From positions 1-55,294 of the forward strand of contig JAJDWI010000166.1 in assembly GCA_022825665.1 (NCBI GenBank): a DNA stretch of 55,294 nucleotides, in the 5' to 3' direction. The notes under the pieces were generated by a model. The model had not been told where the DNA came from and did no database searches. It saw nothing but the letters and a program-made list of their open reading frames with translations. Made by a program: the position numbers and the translations under genes. Positions 34,873-42,852 of the stretch are shown here, piece after piece. Positions within the stretch are counted from its first letter, which is position 1, and each line of letters begins with the position of its first letter. Source of the DNA: Candidatus Poribacteria bacterium. Lineage in GTDB: Bacteria > Poribacteria > WGA-4E > WGA-3G.

Positions 34873-35139
34873 CTATGGTACTAACATCCTTTTGAGAAGT
34901 AAAATTAAAAAGATCAATACAATTGGTGAAAAGTCAATGCCTATATTGCGACTCATCGGTTGCATTACATTACGAATTGGTTGAAGAACTGGGTCTACAA
35001 ACTGACCAGTAAAATAATAGATGCGCCGAACAGTTTCGTTCTGTGTACTAAAAACAATCCATGAGAGGAAAACGTTTACAAAAATAATCAATGTGTAAAT
35101 TTCAAGCAAACGACTCAGAAGAAGTGCGAGATACGGCAT
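34873..35139 (-). CDS. YggT-family membrane protein
   Basis: The 88-residue protein has two hydrophobic helices around the YggT core. FVNVFLSWIVFS lies at residues 20-31 and YFTGQFVDPVLQPIRNVMQP at residues 42-61. The last helix is typical too. YggT proteins are conserved neighbours of proC and yggS, as here; their role in envelope/division is not settled. It starts 17 bases after proC, in the same direction, and is the last gene of the cluster. The length is normal for the one-repeat version. Confidence 0.88.
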   Translation of the reverse strand: MPYLALLLSRLLEIYTLIIFVNVFLSWIVFSTQNETVRRIYYFTGQFVDPVLQPIRNVMQPMSRNIGIDFSPIVLIFLILLLKRMLVP

Positions 35140-35156
35140 GTAATTATTATCCTTAC

Positions 35157-35975
35157 CTATTTATTTGTGCCAAGTTGTTTGGCACGCTCCGTAGCAGCTA
35201 TAATAGCTTCAGCGATTGTAGCGCGGATACCACCACTCTCAAGCGTGTGGAGTCCTGCAGCCGTTGTTCCACCTGGTGTTGTAACCCGGTTTTTTAAAAT
35301 TGCTGGATGCTCCTGCGATTCTGCCAACATTGATGCTGCTCCCAAAACGGTATGGATTGCGAGAGTTTGTGCTTCCTGACGAGGTAAACCGACTTGTACT
35401 CCTGCATCTGCTATTGCTTCTATGAAAAGGGCAACATACGCAGGTCCGCTACCACTAACACCTGTTACCGCATTCAGATGTCGCTCTTCCATTACTAATG
35501 TCGTGCCGCAAGTGTTAAATATCTGCTGTGCTACAGTAATATGATTTTCATTTGCAGCACTGCCAGGGGTTAATACAGAAATTGCTGCTTGAACAGATGC
35601 TGCTATATTTGGCATTACACGAACAATAGGAGGCGGCTTATTAAAATAGGATTCAAGTGATTCTGTTGTCACACCTGCGGCAATGCTAATTACCCATTGT
35701 GGTGAAGAAAGTGAGGAAGCAACTTGTGGGAGGATATGTGGAACTGCCACTGGAGGAACGGCACATAATACAACATCAGAGCGATCAATTAAACTTTCAA
35801 TGTCTGACGTAGATTCTACTCCTTTTTCCTGACAGATTTTTGCAACAAGTTCCTTATCAAGATCTGTAATCAAGATCTGTTTTGATGGTAACAGACGGTC
35901 AACGATACTCCTAACAATGATACCGCCCATTTTTCCAACACCAATCACTCCTAAGTTCATGTTTTCTATCACCAT
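35157..35975 (-). CDS. proC: Pyrroline-5-carboxylate reductase
   Basis: The 272-residue enzyme reduces pyrroline-5-carboxylate to proline with NAD(P)H. It begins LGVIGVGKMGG (Rossmann GxGxMG). Other conserved stretches are VVLCAVPP, SIAAGVTTESLE, VRVMPNIAASV, the active region AVTGVSGSGPAYVALFIEAIADAGVQVGLPR and VTTPGGTTAAGLHTLE. The start at 35975 is preferred because TAGGAG lies just upstream; an alternative Met at 35960 begins right at the Rossmann strand. It is in the classic yggS-proC-yggT grouping. Confidence 0.95.
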   Translation of the reverse strand: MVIENMNLGVIGVGKMGGIIVRSIVDRLLPSKQILITDLDKELVAKICQEKGVESTSDIESLIDRSDVVLCAVPPVAVPHILPQVASSLSSPQWVISIAAGVTTESLESYFNKPPPIVRVMPNIAASVQAAISVLTPGSAANENHITVAQQIFNTCGTTLVMEERHLNAVTGVSGSGPAYVALFIEAIADAGVQVGLPRQEAQTLAIHTVLGAASMLAESQEHPAILKNRVTTPGGTTAAGLHTLESGGIRATIAEAIIAATERAKQLGTNK

Positions 35976-36060
35976 GATACTCCTAACACAACGCAACTAA
36001 TAACCAATCAAACTTTAGTTTCTACAAACCTTATAGTAAAACCATAATTATTACACACTA

Positions 36061-36134
36061 CGGTAGGTTCGGTTTCCTAACCGAACCGCTGTTTATTCAG
36101 CCTCATAAATGCGGTTAGGAAACCGCATCTACCG
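36061..36134. repeat. Nested palindromic repeat between yggS and proC
   Basis: CGGTAG and CTACCG (36061, 36129) enclose two hairpins. One is GGTTCGG..CCGAACC with the loop TTTCCTAA. The other is ATGCGGTT AGGA AACCGCAT, a perfect eight-pair stem. Both carry the same GGTT..AACC core, suggesting one repeat unit duplicated in inverse form. It separates yggS from proC, which otherwise would be one operon. Confidence 0.65.
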
Positions 36135-36214
36135 GGGAGTGTGCACTTATTTTTAAGTTTCACTATAAATGATTGTGATTTCTACATCATAACAATCTTA
36201 GATGATCTAATGAG

Positions 36215-36931
36215 TCAATTTACACCTTCAAAGATAGCTCTCCCAATTCTTACGATGTTTGCTCCTTCTTCAATTGCAATTTCAAAATCGTTTGTCATAC
36301 CCATTGATAGGTATTGCATCGTTATACCTGGAAACTTCTTGTTAGTAATTGTCTCTGATATAGATCTAAGTAGGGCAAATGCGCTCCGGTTTTCATCTGC
36401 AGATGCAGTAAACTTTCCCATCGTCATCAACCCAACAATGCGTGCATGTGGATAGGACAAAGAACTTTCAATAAAATCGATTACACTGTTTGATTTTAAA
36501 CCGAATTTACCTTCTTCACCAGTTGTATTTATTTGGATTAAAATATCTGCTTTTTGGTTTCTATTTTCTGCTCTGTTTGCTATTTCCACTAAAAGTCGCA
36601 TACTGTCAACAGAATGTATTAATGTGAACATTTCTAATGCAGACTTAACCTTATTTCGCTGAAGATGTCCAACAAGATGCCATTCACAAACATGTTTGTC
36701 CAAAAGTATTGATGAAATAGAATGTATTTGATCGTACTTTTGCTTTGCCTCTTGTACACGGTTTTCACCGAGTAAGTTCTGTCCAACATCAAGTAATGTC
36801 TGTATCTCTTCTATTGAACGACCTTTTGTTACAGCAACAAGCTTAATTGCATCTGCTGTACGTCCACTGCGTTTCGCTGCTCCGTTAATTTGTTCCTTAA
36901 CTCTTGCAAGGTTTTCAGCAATTTGTTTCAA
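36215..36931 (-). CDS. YggS-family PLP homeostasis protein
   Basis: The 238-residue single-domain TIM-barrel protein binds pyridoxal phosphate without known catalysis and helps balance PLP levels. The PLP lysine lies in [11 protein letters not shown] (near residue 36). Other family blocks are [49 protein letters not shown] and [28 protein letters not shown]-like ending. The length and gene order with proC and yggT are standard. It lies 25 bases downstream of the small membrane protein gene. Confidence 0.93.
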   Translation of the reverse strand: [238 protein letters not shown]

Positions 36932-36956
36932 TTGCTATTCTCCTTACACAATTCAT

Positions 36957-37259
36957 TTATTGATCTGAATCTTTTGTATTCTTTTTGAAGATTTTGATGA
37001 TACTTCTATATAAGTTTTTTATTTCGTCTGTGTGTATCAGTCTACCGATGGATGCTGTCAATATTCCCAGACATATTATCCCAATTCCAACCACAACAAT
37101 ATGTGTTGCCTCAGCATATATTTGTGTAACCCTAACTGCAGTGGTAATTTCTTTTGACAATTCCTTTTGATATTTATTTGGATGGACACAACCTCGAATA
37201 ATAATTATGAGACCGAGAATACATGTTAAGATTGATAACAATGCAAAAAAGGACCGCAT
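36957..37259 (-). CDS. Small membrane protein of unknown function
   Basis: The 100-residue protein has two hydrophobic helices. One is at residues 3-20 (FFALLSILTCILGLIIII) and the other near residues 52-72 (AEATHIVVVGIGIICLGILTASIG). A basic, lysine-rich tail (IIKIFKKNTKD) follows. I use the ATG at 37259 because TGAGGATTGAA precedes it. The frame is open to 37352 upstream, without a better ribosome site. It precedes yggS on the same strand. No family was recognised. Confidence 0.55.
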   Translation of the reverse strand: MRSFFALLSILTCILGLIIIIRGCVHPNKYQKELSKEITTAVRVTQIYAEATHIVVVGIGIICLGILTASIGRLIHTDEIKNLYRSIIKIFKKNTKDSDQ

Positions 37260-37443
37260 TTCAATCCTCACTTTGGTCTGAGACCGAGTGATTGCATTAT
37301 CACTTAATGATACCATTTTTTTCGTGGCAATGCAAATTTGTTTGAGTGTCAATATGTGATTGAGATTCGCTGTGAAATGGTATTTTCATTAGAACGAATA
37401 CCAATACAGTGTGAACTGGCAAAATTCGTATTGTGTTGTGTAT

Positions 37444-38214
37444 CTATATGAGTTGAATAAAAGATAACATCCTGCCTGTTTGCCCTCCTTCAACACGATA
37501 TGAATAAAAATCGTCGGTATTGCATGCAGTGCAATATGGAGAAATTGAAATAGAATCATGTGGAACACCAGCATCTACTAACTGATAGAGATTAGCAGTT
37601 TGTAGACATAGACATTGTCCATTGTGTACGTCTTTTCCGAATAGTTCTATAAATTGTTTCAACAGTTCAGAACTCACTTCATAACAACACTTTTGAATAG
37701 AAGGTCCTAAATGGATAATACAATTTTCTGTATCAGTTCCAAAATTGATTTTCATTTCTAATATGGTCTTAACTGCAATTCTGGCGTATGTTCCTCGCCA
37801 TCCAGCGTGTGCAATTCCGATTACTGGTGTTGCTATATCCAAGATAAAAATTGGCACACAATCTGCAGTAAACACTCCCAATGTTACATCTGGTTGTGTC
37901 GAAATCAGTGCATCTCCAATGATTTCGGATGTATTCTGTTGATCAGTCAACCATCCAGAATGTGGAATTTTATCTGCATTAATGACTGTATCACTGTGGA
38001 TTTGATTACAATATTTAAGAGTTTTGATTCCAGTAGAATCTGAAAAGCGTTGTTGGTTTTGTAAAACAGCTGCTGGATCGTCACCGAGGTGTAATGCCAA
38101 ATTTAATGATGTAAATGGAGTTGTGCTTACTCCTCCAGAACGGAGACTTATTCCTGCCTTGACCAAACTTGTTTGCGTTAACTCATGAATGGAATGATAC
38201 AACTTTGTTGTCAA
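37444..38214 (-). CDS. pgeF: PgeF/YfiH-type purine nucleoside phosphorylase (LACC1 family)
   Basis: The 256-residue enzyme has all three zinc ligands of the family: CNQIHSD (His near residue 70), TADCVPIFI (Cys) and HAGWRGT (His near residue 136). Other signatures are SLNLALHLGDDP near residue 38, LGPSIQKCCYEV and YRVEGGQTGRMLSFI at the end. The family was long called polyphenol oxidase and is now known to cleave purine nucleosides. In E. coli it also acts in peptidoglycan precursor proofreading. Its start overlaps the cupin stop by four bases. Confidence 0.9.
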   Translation of the reverse strand: MTTKLYHSIHELTQTSLVKAGISLRSGGVSTTPFTSLNLALHLGDDPAAVLQNQQRFSDSTGIKTLKYCNQIHSDTVINADKIPHSGWLTDQQNTSEIIGDALISTQPDVTLGVFTADCVPIFILDIATPVIGIAHAGWRGTYARIAVKTILEMKINFGTDTENCIIHLGPSIQKCCYEVSSELLKQFIELFGKDVHNGQCLCLQTANLYQLVDAGVPHDSISISPYCTACNTDDFYSYRVEGGQTGRMLSFIQLI

Positions 38215-38537
38215 GATATATAATCTTCCCGGGGTGGGCTAAATATGTCAAGTGCTGTTGCTGCTGTGTCGAATGCTTTTGCGCTGTGTTTTACATGAGA
38301 GGGAATCAGGTATGTATCACCTTTTTTGAGGGAACGGGATTCTCCATTGATAGTCAATTCAAAGGTGCCTTCCAGTACCATTCCCATCTGTTCATGTGGG
38401 TGGCTATGTTCAGCAACTCTACTATTAGGTTGCAGTTGAACATAGGATATCATCAGTTTTTCACCATGAATTGTCCGAATTGTAACACCGTCGAATACCT
38501 GTATTTCTGGTTGGTTTTTGATATCCAAAAAAGGCAT
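38211..38537 (-). CDS. Small cupin-domain protein
   Basis: The 108-residue protein is one cupin barrel. RVAEHSHPHEQMGMVLEGTFEL carries the metal-binding His-x-His and Glu/Gln of motif 1. DTYLIPSHVKHSAKA carries the later His of motif 2. Single-domain cupins of this size are often metal-dependent enzymes or sugar-isomerase-like proteins, and nothing here settles the substrate. It overlaps pgeF by four bases (ATGA) and lies 51 bases after the coiled-coil zinc-ribbon gene. Confidence 0.85.
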   Translation of the reverse strand: MPFLDIKNQPEIQVFDGVTIRTIHGEKLMISYVQLQPNSRVAEHSHPHEQMGMVLEGTFELTINGESRSLKKGDTYLIPSHVKHSAKAFDTAATALDIFSPPREDYIS

Positions 38538-38588
38538 AAGTTCTTCTCCACTGATTATATCAACGTGAGAACGTGTTAATTGGCTACA

Positions 38589-39332
38589 CTACGGATAAGG
38601 TATGTCCGTTGACGGTGGTTCTACATAGAGGACTCGCTTACAACTTGCACAAAATACAAGTTTCTCATATTTTTGAGCTTCTTTAAGGTTCTGAGGTTGA
38701 ATTGTTAGTCGGCAACAACCACAAGTACCGTTTTTACCTAAAGCAACAAAATCACCCTTTCTTCGTTCAATCCATTGATGGTAAAGTGTGCTGAGTTTCT
38801 TGTCAATTTTTGGTAAATATTGTGTGCGTTGTTTCATCTTTTCATCAATAAGAGCCTTTAGGTTTTTGCGTTCCTCTTGATATTCAGTTGTTTTCTTATC
38901 AGTATTCTCATCCTCACGTGCTACCTCTGCTTCAAGGTTTTCCAATTCCTCCTTCAACTGATCAGCAGTTTCCATAAGTTCTAAGATTTCACCCTCTGTT
39001 TGGTCATCCTTTTGATCAAGAAATTCAATCTGGTTTTCCAGTGCAATATATGCATCATTTGAAGTGACTTCACGTTGTTCTGTCCTATATTTTTCGCGTT
39101 GCACCTCATTCATTTCTAAATCAGCGTTCTTTGATCGCAGAGATTTTTCTACTTCTGCGAGTTCATCTGACTTAGTTGTAATATCTGTTTTTGATTTTGT
39201 GACATTTGCTTCTAACTGCTTTATTTGTTGAGGGATTAAATTAAAACGTTCATGGATTGACAACAACTCTCTGTCATGCTCCTGAAGTTGGTAGAGCAGA
39301 CTAAGTTGTTGTCTCAATGATTCGTTAGCCAT
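38589..39332 (-). CDS. Coiled-coil protein with C-terminal zinc ribbon (CT398-like)
   Basis: The 247-residue protein is a long coiled coil (residues about 5-190, with heptads of Leu and Glu/Lys). A C-terminal zinc ribbon follows: CGCC and CASC near residues 207 and 231 with a typical GTCGCCRLTIQPQ. The family (CT398/zf-RING_7) occurs in most bacteria with unknown function, possibly linked to sigma factors or flagellar export. The start codon overlaps the tatC stop by one base (TAATG), so the two are translationally coupled. Confidence 0.85.
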   Translation of the reverse strand: MANESLRQQLSLLYQLQEHDRELLSIHERFNLIPQQIKQLEANVTKSKTDITTKSDELAEVEKSLRSKNADLEMNEVQREKYRTEQREVTSNDAYIALENQIEFLDQKDDQTEGEILELMETADQLKEELENLEAEVAREDENTDKKTTEYQEERKNLKALIDEKMKQRTQYLPKIDKKLSTLYHQWIERRKGDFVALGKNGTCGCCRLTIQPQNLKEAQKYEKLVFCASCKRVLYVEPPSTDIPYP

Positions 39333-40153
39333 TATATTTCAGCCTCCTTTTCAACGAGAAATGCAAAAAATATACCAAGTTGATATAAGAAAAAGAGTGG
39401 AATCGCCATCAGTAGCATTGAACCTGGGTCTGCTGGAGTTAACAAGGCAGATATTACGCAGATACCTAATAATGCAATACGTTGTTTTCCACGAAATCCG
39501 CGTGAATCAATTATCCCGATACGCGCAAGAAACGCCATTACGATAGGTAACTCAAAAGCAATACCAAACCCTAAAATTAACCCAGTTACAAATTTGAGAT
39601 ATCCTTTCAAATCCCAGAGATTATTCAATTCTTGAAATAGTCCAGCAGCGAATTGTAACACAACTGGTACTACAATTAAGTATGCAAAGACTGCTCCAAG
39701 AAGAAAGAAGAAAATTATTGTCGTGAAAAGCGGTAAAGCATATCGCTGTTCCTTTTGATTCAATGCAGGAAAGACAAACATCCAGATTTGATATAAAATG
39801 ATTGGTAATGAAAGCAACACTCCAGCAGTTATTCCGATTGTCAGGTAAGCCATTATAGCTTCAAAAGGACCAGTTAGAATCAGTTCTGCTTCTACATTTG
39901 ATGTGCCTGATCTCAGAGAAAGTGCCAGAAAACCGAGTGTTGAACCATCATCACCTGCAGTTGCTTCAATTGCAGTAACAACAAAGTTTGAAATTGGACT
40001 CTGCATTGGTAGTTTAAGCACATATAAGATCGGATTTGAAAATGCGAAGCCAAGAACGGAAAAAACTCCTAAAGCGATAAGACATTTAATTATTCGTCGT
40101 CGTAGTTCCTCAAGATGTTCCCAGAAAGTCATTGCCACATCGTTAGTTTTCAT
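39332..40153 (-). CDS. tatC: Twin-arginine translocase TatC
   Basis: The 273-residue protein has six membrane helices and the N-terminal signature MTFWEHLEELRRRI, which contacts the twin-arginine signal peptide. Family residues include FSPEAFEA-like GPFEAIMAYL, PLFTTIIFFFLLGAVFAY and LGFGIAFELPIVMAFL. A periplasmic loop of about 50 residues after helix 1 (MQSPISNFVVTAIEATAGDD..) is longer than in E. coli TatC. It follows tatA by 20 bases on the same strand. Together they make a minimal TatAC translocase of folded proteins. Confidence 0.95.
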   Translation of the reverse strand: MKTNDVAMTFWEHLEELRRRIIKCLIALGVFSVLGFAFSNPILYVLKLPMQSPISNFVVTAIEATAGDDGSTLGFLALSLRSGTSNVEAELILTGPFEAIMAYLTIGITAGVLLSLPIILYQIWMFVFPALNQKEQRYALPLFTTIIFFFLLGAVFAYLIVVPVVLQFAAGLFQELNNLWDLKGYLKFVTGLILGFGIAFELPIVMAFLARIGIIDSRGFRGKQRIALLGICVISALLTPADPGSMLLMAIPLFFLYQLGIFFAFLVEKEAEI

Positions 40154-40173
40154 CTCATTGCCTACTCACGGAG

Positions 40174-40386
40174 TCACACAGATTTGGGTGGGTCGTTTTT
40201 ATCATCTATATCATTTTCCAATTCATCAGCAGCTTTTGTTATTTCATCTTTGATTTCATCACCAGCACTTTTAAATTCACGGATAGCTTTTCCTAATGAT
40301 CGTCCCATCTCTGGTAATTTTTGCGGTCCGAACACTACCAACGCAATCAGGAGAATTATAAATATCTCCATACTACCAAACCCCAT
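40174..40386 (-). CDS. tatA: Twin-arginine translocase subunit TatA/E
   Basis: The 70-residue protein has an N-terminal membrane helix (MEIFIILLIALVVFGPQKLPEMGRSLGKAI) with the FGPxKLPE motif, an amphipathic helix, and an acidic tail. It forms the pore part of the Tat system. It is the first gene of the run leading to tatC and the coiled-coil gene. Confidence 0.95.
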   Translation of the reverse strand: MGFGSMEIFIILLIALVVFGPQKLPEMGRSLGKAIREFKSAGDEIKDEITKAADELENDIDDKNDPPKSV

Positions 40387-40526
40387 GTTCCTATTTCCTC
40401 CTATGATAAGATATGGCAGACTGATGTTATTGATAGTATATCACATACAAGCAATATTGACAAATTATTTTAGGTAAATTAGTTCTGCATATTATCCTGA
40501 ATTTATGCAGTTCCAATGCTATCATG

Positions 40527-41717
40527 TCAACGACGGGGAAAGAAGGTATCTATTCCTGCTTCAATGTCATCAATGGGATGTCCATGTTGTTTTTCATAGC
40601 TTGCATTCGTACTATTTTCTGTTTCGGTTAGTTCCTTTATTGGGAATAGCAACGTCTCACGACTACGTTTGCCAGATTCGTTCATTGCAATATTCATCTC
40701 TTGATCTTGTCTTGCAAGTGCAGCTCCGTATTCTGGTTCAGTATCATTGAGTACTGCGGTTGCTATGCTGAGAAGTTCATCCGCTACAGCACTTTGCCCC
40801 TCAGATAAGGGATAGTTCTTAAGCGGATTTTCCCACGTCACTGTTTGCTCAGGAAGTTCTAATTCTATCTTTTCTATTACATCCACACCGTCAACGTCAA
40901 TTGTTGTGCGTTTGGCACGGTGGGGTATGCCTTTCGCACCTGATTGTAAATCTGCCTCAGGTGTCACATAAATATCTTCTCCAACGATTGTTCCTTTACT
41001 ACCGTCAATTTGTGAGATACCTGTTTGCCCTCTTCCAAGAGATCGAGCATGAATCACATTTGAGTACACCATTAATGCAGTGGCACTGTTATCAAATTCA
41101 ATAAACCCAAGACTCCATCTTTCGCTTGTATGATTGCGTTTCATACGATCTATTATCGGTATAACTGGACTTGATTGTGTGATACCGAGAGCAGATTTTG
41201 GGTTTCCACCAGCACGTAGACGAAGCATACTCATACCGTGGTAACCACCTTCGTAGAAAATTCGGTATATCCGTGCCACATCACCGATAACATCTGCTTC
41301 AATCACTTTTGACAGAAATCGTTCGCGTGGTGCTCTGTAGTAATTTTCTGCTACTTCAAGTTTGACATTGTTTGCTTTGGCACTTTCAATCATTAGGTCC
41401 GCTGTCGGAAGCGTTACTGCTATTGGTGTTTCACATAGAATATGTACGCCAGCATCTGCCATAAAACATGCAATAGCATGATGTGCTACTCCCGGAACCG
41501 TGATATCTACGACATCAATTTCTTCATGTGCTACCAGATCACGGACATTGGTATATGGATTGGCATCATATTGCTTGGCATACTTGGTTGCCGTTTCTTC
41601 GTCTATATCGCAAATTGCGACAAGATTGTATACATCTTTGAGTTTGGCAATTACCGGTAGATGTGAACCGCCACCGCGTCTACCAGCACCGACTAAAGCT
41701 ATATTGAGTTTGGACAT
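40527..41717 (-). CDS. Gfo/Idh/MocA-family oxidoreductase
   Basis: The 396-residue protein is longer than the paralogue at 2767 and shares its Rossmann start: LNIALVGAGRRGGGSHLPVI. The family motif here is CETPIAV instead of EKP (ILCETPIAVTLP near residue 95). Downstream blocks are AENYYRAPRERFLSKVI and an unusual low-aromatic C-terminal domain. The cytosolic protein likely oxidises or isomerises a sugar-type substrate. It starts upstream of tatA, after 140 bases, and may not belong to the same operon. The substrate is unknown. Confidence 0.85.
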   Translation of the reverse strand: MSKLNIALVGAGRRGGGSHLPVIAKLKDVYNLVAICDIDEETATKYAKQYDANPYTNVRDLVAHEEIDVVDITVPGVAHHAIACFMADAGVHILCETPIAVTLPTADLMIESAKANNVKLEVAENYYRAPRERFLSKVIEADVIGDVARIYRIFYEGGYHGMSMLRLRAGGNPKSALGITQSSPVIPIIDRMKRNHTSERWSLGFIEFDNSATALMVYSNVIHARSLGRGQTGISQIDGSKGTIVGEDIYVTPEADLQSGAKGIPHRAKRTTIDVDGVDVIEKIELELPEQTVTWENPLKNYPLSEGQSAVADELLSIATAVLNDTEPEYGAALARQDQEMNIAMNESGKRSRETLLFPIKELTETENSTNASYEKQHGHPIDDIEAGIDTFFPRR

Positions 41718-42014
41718 AGGTTACTCCTTGATTAAAATACAGGTTACCTTAGGTTTGGAATCATCTCAACATCGGTACTAAAAATAACATCAATTTATGA
41801 TTGCGTCAATGAAATTCAATGAATGGACAAGAATGTAGTTTCTTGATAAAATCATAAGTAACATGAGTTCGATAAATCAAACACGAATATCTCCGTAGGT
41901 TGGATTGAGAGACGAAACCGCACCTACAGCGATAATTGGATTTAATTATCCAACTCACGTTAAGTATGTTATTGGGGTGTCGTTATTTACAATATATCAC
42001 ATTGAAAGCATTAT
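41718..42014. other. Divergent spacer
   Basis: The 297-base spacer separates divergently transcribed genes. I see only weak, imperfect palindromes (near 41894-41932, with GTAGGTTGGA and CCTAC arms) and no coding potential. Confidence 0.5.
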
Positions 42015-42776
42015 ATGTTTGCACTTATCCTCAAAGACCTTCGCTCATTTACTAATACAAGGAAATACCTATTATTTCAGTTCATAGTCATTGCTGTAAT
42101 TGTGTTTCTTTTTATTGTTGCTGCTATAGAATTCTATGCACAAGCAATTGATACTAATCAAAGTAGAATTACACTGGATGTTGGTAAACAAACATATACT
42201 GTAATAGTTATATGTATTTTCTTATCACTATTTCACATTCCAAAACATGCTATCGAATCAGTGAATTTGGAAGGGACAAGGTTTGAAAACAAAGAGCGGG
42301 GAAATTACATTAACATTAAAATACTGATGTTATCACCTTTAGCAAACTGGAAAATCTTGTGTGGAAAAATAGCTGCTGTTGTGATCTGGGCATTATCTGG
42401 TATATGTTTGACAATTCCCTTATTCATTTTATCAATTTACATTGGGGGATTACCCTTAATTCATTTGGTTAAATGTGGGACAGTATTGTTTGTAAGTTGT
42501 ATATTCTTCACGTTAATTGGTATTGTATTCGCAACATGGTTACCTCTTATTCATGCAAAAGGAATCGGTTATGGTATTATACTTGCCTTTACATTTCTAC
42601 CGTTGTTACCGATTACACCTTTTAATTCAATACCACTATTTGAAGTATTGAGTCCATTCTCTTCGTTATTAACAATACTTCAATCCGACATATCTCAGTT
42701 GTGGATTTGGAACACATGCTTTCTATGTGGTTTATCTCTCCTTATATTTTCATTACTGATCAGAATTTGCCGGTAG
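42015..42776 (+). CDS. ABC-2-type permease (CcmB-like)
   Basis: The 253-residue protein has six hydrophobic helices with an N-terminal cytosolic MFALILKDLRSF.. start and no ATPase domain. The pattern resembles ABC-2/CcmB permeases: a strand-like FENKERGNYINIKILMLSPLANWKILCGKI loop after helix 2 and helices toward the end. A partner ATPase is not adjacent, and the nearest is the LolD-type at 48837. The gene is followed after 76 bases by the large DUF6785-type protein. The transported substrate is unknown. Confidence 0.6.
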   Translation: MFALILKDLRSFTNTRKYLLFQFIVIAVIVFLFIVAAIEFYAQAIDTNQSRITLDVGKQTYTVIVICIFLSLFHIPKHAIESVNLEGTRFENKERGNYINIKILMLSPLANWKILCGKIAAVVIWALSGICLTIPLFILSIYIGGLPLIHLVKCGTVLFVSCIFFTLIGIVFATWLPLIHAKGIGYGIILAFTFLPLLPITPFNSIPLFEVLSPFSSLLTILQSDISQLWIWNTCFLCGLSLLIFSLLIRICR

Positions 42777-42852
42777 ATTTCTTAAGTATTACATATAAAC
42801 ATCTATTGAAGTGTAGTAAACTTGGCTGTATCACTACACTGTAACTTAACCT

